Of a stretch of 5,434 nucleotides of DNA, positions 1 through 4,751 are shown piece by piece; the first letter of the stretch is position 1, and the number at the start of each line of letters is the position of its first letter. The stretch covers positions 1 through 5,434 of the forward strand of contig PMZX01000182.1 of assembly GCA_003170035.1 (NCBI GenBank). Direction: 5' to 3'. The stretch is from Myxococcales bacterium. Its GTDB lineage: Bacteria; Myxococcota_A; Polyangia; Fen-1088. The notes under the pieces were generated by a model. It was not told the origin of the DNA. It was given only the letters and a program-made list of their open reading frames with translations, and did not search any database. Both the position numbers and the translations under genes were made by a program.

Positions 1-1
1 C

Positions 2-967
2 AAGAAGATCTGCCACGAGGTCGGCATCCCCACCGAACACGTGCTGCTGGGCTCGCAGATCGAGGCCATGACCGACGCGGAGCTGGCTGGCGTGGTGGAA
101 CGGACCACCCTGTTCGCGCGGCTGGCCCCCAACCACAAGCAACGCATCATCGCGGCCCTGCAAAGTAGGAAGCACGTGGTGGGCTTCTTGGGCGACGGCA
201 TCAACGACGCCCCGGCGCTGCGCACCGCCGATGTCGGGATCTCGGTGGATTCCGCGGTCGACATTGCCAAGGAATCGGCCGACCTGGTGCTGTTGGAGAA
301 GAGCCTGCTGGTGCTGGAGGACGGCCTGCTGGAAGGCCGCAAGGTCTTCGCCAACATCCTCAAGTACATCCGGATGGGCGCCAGTTCCAGCTTCGGCAAC
401 ATGTTCTCCGTGGTGGGGGCCAGCGCCTTTCTGCCCTATGTACCCATGGCACCCATCCAGATCCTCACCAACAACCTGCTCTACGATTTTTCACAGGTGG
501 CCATCCCCACCGATGACGTCGACCCGGAGCAGATCGTGCGGCCGCGTCCCTGGTCGATGAACGAGATCACGCGTTTCATCCTTTTCATCGGGCCGTGCAG
601 CTCGCTCTTCGACTACACCACGTACCTCATCATGCTCTACGTCTTCAAGGCGTGGGACCCGAGCCAGGCCCACCTGTTCCAGACCGGGTGGTTCGTCGAG
701 TCGCTTCTCACCCAGACCCTCATCATCCACGTCATTCGCACCAACAAGATCCCGTTCTTGCAAAGCCGGGCGAGTTGGCCGCTCACGGTCAGCACGGCGT
801 TGGTCATGGCCGTCGGCCTCTACCTTCCCTTCTCACCCATTGCCGGCGCGCTGGGATTCGTTGCTCTGCCTCACCTGTATTGGGCCTTTCTCTTCATGAC
901 GCTCACGTGCTACATGGCGGTCACACAGGTGGTTAAGGGCTGGCTGCTGAAGAAGGCCTGGGCATGA
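2..967 (+). CDS. mgtA: Mg2+-translocating P-type ATPase, C-terminal part (MgtA/MgtB family), 5' end outside window
   Basis: This is the C-terminal 321 residues of a P-type ATPase that would use ATP to import Mg2+ across the cytoplasmic membrane. The frame is open from base 2, so the GTG at 41 is not the real start; the gene begins upstream of the window. The hinge motif GDGINDAPAL of the P domain is at 191-220, preceded by the FARLAPNHKQRI segment and followed by GISVD..VDIAKESADLVLLEKSL. Six hydrophobic segments (M5-M10) follow: one starting near SSSFGNMFSVVG, one carrying NNLLYDFSQVAIP (from 470), then RFILFIGPCSSLFDY, GWFVESLLTQTLIIHVIRT, WPLTVSTALVMAVGLYLPFSP and the final segment ending VVKGWLLKKAWA. 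From memory these match E. coli MgtA almost block for block (NLLYDxSQVAIP, SQTLIVHMIRT, LPFSPLA), so the subfamily is well supported. Whether the orthologue is MgtA or MgtB cannot be decided. The ATP-binding and phosphorylation (DKTGT) regions lie outside the window. No terminator follows; the next gene starts 28 bases later. Confidence 0.95.
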   Translation, partial: KKICHEVGIPTEHVLLGSQIEAMTDAELAGVVERTTLFARLAPNHKQRIIAALQSRKHVVGFLGDGINDAPALRTADVGISVDSAVDIAKESADLVLLEKSLLVLEDGLLEGRKVFANILKYIRMGASSSFGNMFSVVGASAFLPYVPMAPIQILTNNLLYDFSQVAIPTDDVDPEQIVRPRPWSMNEITRFILFIGPCSSLFDYTTYLIMLYVFKAWDPSQAHLFQTGWFVESLLTQTLIIHVIRTNKIPFLQSRASWPLTVSTALVMAVGLYLPFSPIAGALGFVALPHLYWAFLFMTLTCYMAVTQVVKGWLLKKAWA

Positions 968-995
968 ATAGATTCCGGCTAGGCATAAGATTCTG

Positions 996-2831
996 ATGGT
1001 GTCAGCGATTCCCGCGCTCTTTGGACCCTACCGGCTGATGCAGGCCCTTGGGCCGGGGCACTGCGTTTTTCTGGCGGTTGGGCCTGGCCCGGGCGGCGAG
1101 TGCGTGGTTAGGCGGCCACCCTCCGATCTGCGCAGCGACTCCGACTTCTTGAACCGTTTCCGTCGGGCCGCCCATCTGTCGCGGCGTCTGGCCCATGACG
1201 GATTGGTGACGGTCCATGACGTCGGTGAGGCGGACGGCGAACCCTATCTGGCGGAGGAATTCGTCGAGGGCCACGATCTGGCCGAGGTGTTGCAACGTTG
1301 CGCGGCCGAGACGCGACGAGTTCCGGTCGTGGCTGCGCTGCACATCGGCTGCGCGATCGGCCGCGCGCTGGCCTTTCTGCATGAGTTCGACGGACTGGGG
1401 CTGGTGCACCGCAAGCTGCAGCCATCCAAGGTGCGGCTCGACTACCAGGGCGAGGTGAAGTTGCTCGATCTTGCCTCTGGCCGCGCGGCACGTGCCGATG
1501 GCGCGTTTCGGCCGGCATTCTTTGCAGAGGAATTGCCCTATCTGGCGCCCGAGCAGTTGGTGGATGGCCCGGTCGATCGGCGAGCCGACATCTACGCCCT
1601 CGGGGTGGTTCTCTGGGAGACCCTGGCCGGATCTCCTTTCCTGTCGACCATCGAAGGAGGCCCGGCCGGATTGGTGAGTGCCACCCGGGAGCAAGTGGTC
1701 GAACAGATTCGCAGGCACCGGCCGCCGCCGCCCTCGCTCTTCAATCCCGAAGTACAGCCCGCTGTGGACGCCGTGGTGATGCGAGCCCTGGCCAAGACGC
1801 CCGAGGAGCGCTTCCCTATTGCCGGCGAGATCGAGCGCAGCCTTCCGCCTATGACGGGCCAGATCGGTCGAGACGCCGCTGCTCGCCTGCTCAATCGCCT
1901 GTTCGACGCCAGCCGGGAGCGCGACCAGCGGGCTGCATTGCTGGCCACGGCTGCCGGGCACGCATCCCCGGTGGCCCGCACGGAGACGCCCGCGGGGCTT
2001 GGTTTGACCGGTTCTTCCGTGGCGGGCGACGTCAGGGCGTCGGGGCTGAGCCTGGCCTCGGCACCCGTCATGGCAAGCCTACCTGCGCAGGGAACGTCGG
2101 CCACCCCGTCTCGGTCGCGGACGACCGTGGTGTCGCGCAATGCCCAGTGGCTGCGCCGCTTCTTCCTGATTTTCGGCGGAGCCCTGGTCCTGGCCATCGC
2201 CTTCAACATCTACATGACCCTGCGTCTGGATTCAGCGGCCATGGCAGGCAAGGCACCGGAGCAATTGGCGAGCGGGTCGGCCTTGGCGCCGGCCGGTCAG
2301 GCGCGGTTGCCTCAGGCCTCGGCGATCGTCTCTGCCGGCTCGGCGCCCGCCGTGACCGCGACGACAGGAATGCCGACAGGCGAATTGCCTGTCGCACGGC
2401 CATCTCAGAGCGCTGAGCCCGCTGGCCTGACGCCACCGCCCGCCCGGCCCAACCGTCCGTCAGCAGCGCCCGCAACTCCGGTCGTCGCGGCACCAGGCTC
2501 TGGGACCGGTCCCGACACCGAGCGACCGGTCGACCGGACGCGACCGCGCGCCAGCAGCGAGGGAAAGAAGGCGCTGTACGAGGCCCGCGCGGCATTTGAA
2601 CGCGACGACTTTTCGCGAGCCATCCTGCAGGGGCGGGCGGCGCTGGCAGCAGGCGAAGGGGGAGCTCACGCCATCCTGGGCGCCGCCTACTTCAAGATTG
2701 GTCGTTTCGACGAGGCGGTCCGGGAGTATGGCGAAGCCCTGCGCCTGGAGCCGGGCAACCCCGCCCTGGCCAAGCGCGTGGAGATAGCCCGCCGGGCAGC
2801 CAGCCGCCGTGCCGAGGGTGTGTCGCCGTAG
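996..2831 (+). CDS. Membrane-anchored Ser/Thr kinase-like protein (predicted pseudokinase) with C-terminal TPR region
   Basis: A 611-residue protein. Residues 8-285 follow a bacterial Ser/Thr kinase fold of the Pkn type: FGPYRLMQALG start, LVHRKLQPSK at the catalytic loop, VKLLDLASG at the DFG position, LAPEQL (APE), RADIYALGVVLWE (F helix, D198) and VVMRALAKTPEERFP near the lobe end. The catalytic residues are missing: the beta3 Lys is R39, the alphaC Glu aligns with A58, the HRD Asp is K140, the loop Asn is K145, and the glycine loop reads LGPGHCVFLA, about two residues short. Only the DFG Asp (D158) and APE remain. It is therefore probably not an active kinase and may act as a scaffold or sensor. 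Residues 388-409 form one membrane span after basic residues (RR), placing the kinase-like part in the cytoplasm and the rest outside. Residues 411-520 are an Ala/Pro-rich linker, and 523-590 look like one to two TPR units (AYFKIGRFDEAVREYGEALRLEPGN). No good SD precedes ATG 996. The partner and function are unknown. Confidence 0.9.
   Translation: MVSAIPALFGPYRLMQALGPGHCVFLAVGPGPGGECVVRRPPSDLRSDSDFLNRFRRAAHLSRRLAHDGLVTVHDVGEADGEPYLAEEFVEGHDLAEVLQRCAAETRRVPVVAALHIGCAIGRALAFLHEFDGLGLVHRKLQPSKVRLDYQGEVKLLDLASGRAARADGAFRPAFFAEELPYLAPEQLVDGPVDRRADIYALGVVLWETLAGSPFLSTIEGGPAGLVSATREQVVEQIRRHRPPPPSLFNPEVQPAVDAVVMRALAKTPEERFPIAGEIERSLPPMTGQIGRDAAARLLNRLFDASRERDQRAALLATAAGHASPVARTETPAGLGLTGSSVAGDVRASGLSLASAPVMASLPAQGTSATPSRSRTTVVSRNAQWLRRFFLIFGGALVLAIAFNIYMTLRLDSAAMAGKAPEQLASGSALAPAGQARLPQASAIVSAGSAPAVTATTGMPTGELPVARPSQSAEPAGLTPPPARPNRPSAAPATPVVAAPGSGTGPDTERPVDRTRPRASSEGKKALYEARAAFERDDFSRAILQGRAALAAGEGGAHAILGAAYFKIGRFDEAVREYGEALRLEPGNPALAKRVEIARRAASRRAEGVSP
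2374..2394 (+). repeat. Perfect 8-bp inverted repeat inside the kinase-like gene linker
   Basis: CGACAGGC (2374-2381), a 5-base spacer GAATT, then GCCTGTCG (2387-2394) form a perfect 8-bp stem. It lies in the region coding for the Ala/Pro linker, where the protein sequence is loosely constrained. No T run follows, so it does not look like an intrinsic terminator. It may only be chance in GC-rich DNA. Confidence 0.5.
2502..2537. repeat. Cluster of GACCGG-containing palindromes in linker coding region
   Basis: Two 12-bp perfect palindromes, GGGACCGGTCCC (2502-2513) and CCGGTCGACCGG (2526-2537), lie close together. The second overlaps a 10-bp palindrome, CGACCGGTCG (2523-2532). GACCGG occurs three times in 34 bases. 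The region codes for the low-complexity linker before the TPR part, so this may reflect repeat-prone GC-rich coding sequence rather than a protein-binding site. Confidence 0.4.
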
Positions 2832-2845
2832 TATGGTTTGGCCGC

Positions 2846-3472
2846 ATGGCCCTCGTGACTTCGTCCGTCGTGGTTGTGTCAGGTCCTCATCCCGACGCGC
2901 AGGTGCTTGACCGGCGGGTGGAGGAGATGCGGCTGCGATTCCCGCGCGCCATCATCGATCGCTACCTCGACCGGGTGCCATCGGCCGGGGAAGGCGCCTT
3001 CATCGCGCCCGGCGCCTCGGTGGTGGCCGACGTCCGCTTGGGCGTGGGCGTGTCGGTCTGGTACGGCGCAGTCCTGCGCGGCGATATCGCCCCTGTCGTC
3101 ATCGGCGATCGCAGCAACATCCAGGACGGAACCGTCATCCATGTGGCGGACGATGGCCCCTGCCTGGTGGGGGCCGACGTGGTGGTGGGTCATCGCGCTA
3201 TGCTGCACGCCTGCCGGGTGGAAGACGCCTGTCTCATCGGCATGCAAGCCACGGTTCTCGACGACGCGGTCATCGGGTTCGGTTCTGTCGTCGGCGCCGG
3301 CGCAGTCGTCACCCCGCGCACCATCATTCCACCGCACAGCCTGGTGCTCGGGATGCCGGCCAAGGTCGTGCGCACGCTCGATGAAAAGGCTGCCGACGAG
3401 CATCGCGCGCTGGCCGGCAAATACACCCGCATCGCCGAGAACTACTTGCGCGACAGTTTGCGACGTGGCTAG
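2846..3472 (+). CDS. Gamma-carbonic-anhydrase-family protein (left-handed beta-helix)
   Basis: A 208-residue protein of the gamma-class carbonic anhydrase/PaaY/YrdA-like family, soluble and normally trimeric; members hydrate CO2 to bicarbonate or have unknown roles. The hexapeptide-repeat helix begins near residue 52 (FIAPGASVVADVRLG) and holds the family block VWYGAVLRGD (72-80) and SNIQDGTVIH (90-99). The three metal-ligand histidines are present as H99, H116 and H121 (GHRAMLHAC), with the R78/D80 pair and Q93/D94 also kept, so metal binding is plausible. The tail GMPAKVVR (169-176) and the C-terminal helix are typical. The N-terminus is about 27-30 residues longer than I expect for the family. 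In-frame alternatives are GTG 2918 and ATG 2927, the latter giving 181 residues, the usual size; GGAGG lies only two bases before ATG 2927, too close for a normal SD. No SD is seen before 2846. The gene sits 14 bases after the kinase-like gene and 10 before prfB. True CA activity is not proven by sequence; many relatives are inactive or act on other substrates. Confidence 0.92.
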   Translation: MALVTSSVVVVSGPHPDAQVLDRRVEEMRLRFPRAIIDRYLDRVPSAGEGAFIAPGASVVADVRLGVGVSVWYGAVLRGDIAPVVIGDRSNIQDGTVIHVADDGPCLVGADVVVGHRAMLHACRVEDACLIGMQATVLDDAVIGFGSVVGAGAVVTPRTIIPPHSLVLGMPAKVVRTLDEKAADEHRALAGKYTRIAENYLRDSLRRG

Positions 3473-3478
3473 CTAGCC
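3467..3478. repeat. 12-bp perfect palindrome at the gamma-CA/prfB junction
   Basis: GGCTAGCTAGCC is its own reverse complement. It contains the TAG stop of the gamma-CA gene (3470-3472) and a second TAG (3474-3476) in the prfB zero frame. It fills the place where an SD for prfB (ATG 3483) would be expected. With no loop it would suit a dimeric protein site better than an RNA hairpin. A 12-bp palindrome is expected about once by chance in a window of this size. Confidence 0.5.
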
Positions 3479-3482
3479 CACC

Positions 3483-4635
3483 ATGGAAATCGGCCCTCTC
3501 CGCGATCGCATCGAGAAGTTGGCACGCCGTCTGGAGATCCTCCGGGGGCATCTTTGACATCGACGGCAAACGTTCCCGCATAGCCGAGCTTGATGGCGAG
3601 GCGTCGCACCCCAACTTCTGGGACGCCAACGAGCAGGCCCAGACGCTGCTGCGTGAACAGGCGCGTCTCAAGGAAGCCGTGGACGGATTCGACGTGCAGG
3701 TGCGCGCCCTCGAGGACGCGCGGGTTCTGGTGGAACTGGCCGACGAAGCCAAGGACGAGCCCACGGCTGCCGAGGCGGCAGGTGTGTTGGCGCGTATCGA
3801 GGACGCTGTGGGCAAGATGGAGTTCGCCCGCATGCTCTCCGGCCCCTACGACCGGCAGGGCGCCATCGTGAGCATCAATCCCGGCGCCGGCGGCACCGAA
3901 TCGCAGGACTGGGCCGAGATGCTGCAGCGGATGTACATGCGCTGGGCGGCCCGCCGTGGCTACAAGGCTGAGATTCTGGATCTGCAGCCGGGCGACGAGG
4001 CGGGCATCAAGAGCGTCACCCTGGGCGTAACGGGCGAGTGGGCCTACGGTTATCTGCGCGCCGAATCGGGCGTGCATCGCCTGGTGCGCATCTCGCCCTT
4101 CGACGCACAGGCGCGCCGGCACACGTCGTTTGCCAGTGTGTTCGTGTACCCCGACATAGACGAGACGGTGAAGGTCGACATTGACGAGAAAGACCTGCGC
4201 GTGGAAACCATGCGCTCGGGCGGGGCAGGGGGCCAGCACGTCAACAAGACCGAGTCCGCCATTCGCATCACGCACATTCCGACCGGCATCGCGGTGCACT
4301 GCCAGCAGGAGCGATCCCAGCACAAGAACCGTTCCACCGCCATGCGCATCCTCCGCTCCAAGCTCATCGAGGTCGAGCAGAAGAAGCAGGAGGAGAAGAT
4401 GGGCGGCATCCATGCACAGAAGAAGGCGATCGAGTGGGGCAGCCAGATTCGCTCGTATGTTCTGGCGCCCTATCGGCTGGCTTCCGACCACCGGACCGGC
4501 CTGAAGGTGGGCAACGTGGACGCGGTCCTGGATGGCGATCTCGACCAGTTCATGGTCGCGTTGTTGCTTCAGATGGCCGGGGATCCATCAGCGAGACCTG
4601 TGCCCAGGCCGGACGAAGAGGACATCGAGGCCTAG
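3483..4635 (+). CDS. prfB: Peptide chain release factor 2 with programmed +1 frameshift (join 3483..3554, 3556..4635)
   Basis: RF2 recognises UGA and UAA in the ribosomal A site and triggers peptide release. Zero-frame translation from ATG 3483 gives 24 residues (MEIGPLRDRIEK...EILRGHL) and then meets TGA at 3555. Skipping T3555 continues in the +1 frame as DIDGKRSRIAELD..., giving 383 residues in total. The anticodon-like tripeptide SPF is at 204-206, which marks RF2 rather than RF1 (PxT). The catalytic GGQ is at 249-251 in MRSGGAGGQHVNKTESA; both positions are within one residue of E. coli RF2. The INPGAGGTESQDWAEML block and the N-terminal helical domain are also present. The start is fixed, because the zero frame has a TAG at 3474 and no other ATG follows before the shift. 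No SD precedes the ATG, so coupling to the upstream gene, 10 bases away, is likely. The tail after QMAGD (SARPVPRPDEEDIEA) is somewhat extended. lysS follows, a common pairing. Confidence 0.97.
3543..3558 (+). promoter_or_regulatory. Programmed +1 frameshift signal of prfB
   Basis: The zero-frame codons read CGG GGG CAT CTT TGA C. The G run at 3544-3548 is an internal SD-like element three bases upstream of the slip codon CTT (3552-3554), followed by the in-frame TGA stop (3555-3557) with C in the next position. This matches the E. coli layout (AGG GGG TAT CTT TGA C) in spacing and in slip site, with A to C in the first codon and TAT to CAT. When RF2 is scarce, termination at UGA is slow, the peptidyl-tRNA slips +1 from CUU to UUU, and more RF2 is made. 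The mechanism is known from E. coli; its use here is inferred from the conserved sequence. Confidence 0.96.
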
Positions 4636-4666
4636 CTGGGGAAATTTTCGGATGTTCTGCGACACA

Positions 4667-4739
4667 CTGTGGATAGATCATGGAATGCGCAACCAATTCC
4701 AATGGTTCCATCATGGCCCGCTGTGGGTAGACGGTGGAA
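4667..4739. repeat. Imperfect 19-bp direct repeat pair with DnaA-box-like cores
   Basis: CTGTGGATAGATCATGGAA (4667-4685) and CTGTGGGTAGACGGTGGAA (4721-4739) match at 15 of 19 positions and start 54 bases apart. On the minus strand the first contains CTATCCACA, one base from the DnaA-box consensus TTATNCACA; the second contains CTACCCACA, two bases off. They may be binding sites for a regulator of lysS or DnaA-like sites. The function is unknown. Confidence 0.55.
4680..4711 (+). repeat. Bulged inverted repeat upstream of lysS
   Basis: ATGGAA (4680-4685) pairs with TTCCAT (4706-4711), and inside it CCA (4693-4695) pairs with TGG (4703-4705). This leaves a 7-base bulge and a 7-base loop. A competing pairing TGGAAT (4681-4686) with ATTCCA (4696-4701) is also possible. 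The stems are short and A/U-rich, no T run follows, and the element lies between the two direct-repeat copies. It could be a weak leader structure or an operator. Confidence 0.35.
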
Positions 4740-4743
4740 AAGG
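4738..4743 (+). promoter_or_regulatory. Candidate ribosome binding site of lysS
   Basis: AAAAGG ends eight bases before ATG 4752. It is a modest SD match, and the only one at normal spacing before any start in the window. It supports ATG 4752 as the lysS start. Confidence 0.55.
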
Positions 4744-4751
4744 CGTGATCA

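Larger units (their letters stand above)
4636..4751 (+). other. prfB-lysS intergenic region, lower GC, with repeats
   Basis: These 116 bases are about half G+C, clearly lower than the flanking genes, and are the longest gap in the window. They hold an imperfect direct repeat (4667-4685 and 4721-4739), an inverted repeat (4680-4711) and a candidate SD for lysS. The AT-rich stretch AAATTTTC (4642-4649) could belong to a promoter, but I could not place a -35/-10 pair with good spacing. No hairpin followed by a T run is present, so no intrinsic terminator is called. Confidence 0.6.

Noticed and set aside
41..43. GTG at 41 as the start of the Mg2+ ATPase gene
   Set aside because: The frame is open to the window edge and the upstream residues (KKICHEVGIPTEH) already match the family, so the gene starts outside the window.
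1002..1961. Minus-strand open frame (319 codons) opposite the kinase-like gene
   Set aside because: The + frame carries the kinase-fold landmarks across the same span; the minus frame has no recognisable domain.
996..2831. Calling the kinase-like gene an active Ser/Thr kinase
   Set aside because: The HRD Asp, beta3 Lys, alphaC Glu and catalytic-loop Asn are all replaced, so activity cannot be assumed from the fold.
3679..3681. GTG at 3679 as the prfB start
   Set aside because: RF2 sequence continues upstream to the frameshift site, and the zero-frame ATG 3483 supplies the normal N-terminus.
3469..4491. Long minus-strand open frame (340 codons) opposite prfB
   Set aside because: It is the shadow of the GC-rich prfB codons. 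The + strand shows clear RF2 motifs (SPF, GGQ) and the minus frame resembles no family, with Leu/Asp/His-rich low-complexity stretches.
4636..4720. Intrinsic terminator after prfB
   Set aside because: The only hairpin is weak and bulged and no T run follows it; TTTT at 4645-4648 is not preceded by a GC-rich stem.
4680..4730. 16-codon ORF (MECATNSNGSIMARCG) before lysS as a leader peptide
   Set aside because: It has no lysine codons, so it does not fit lysine attenuation, and there is no SD or conservation evidence.
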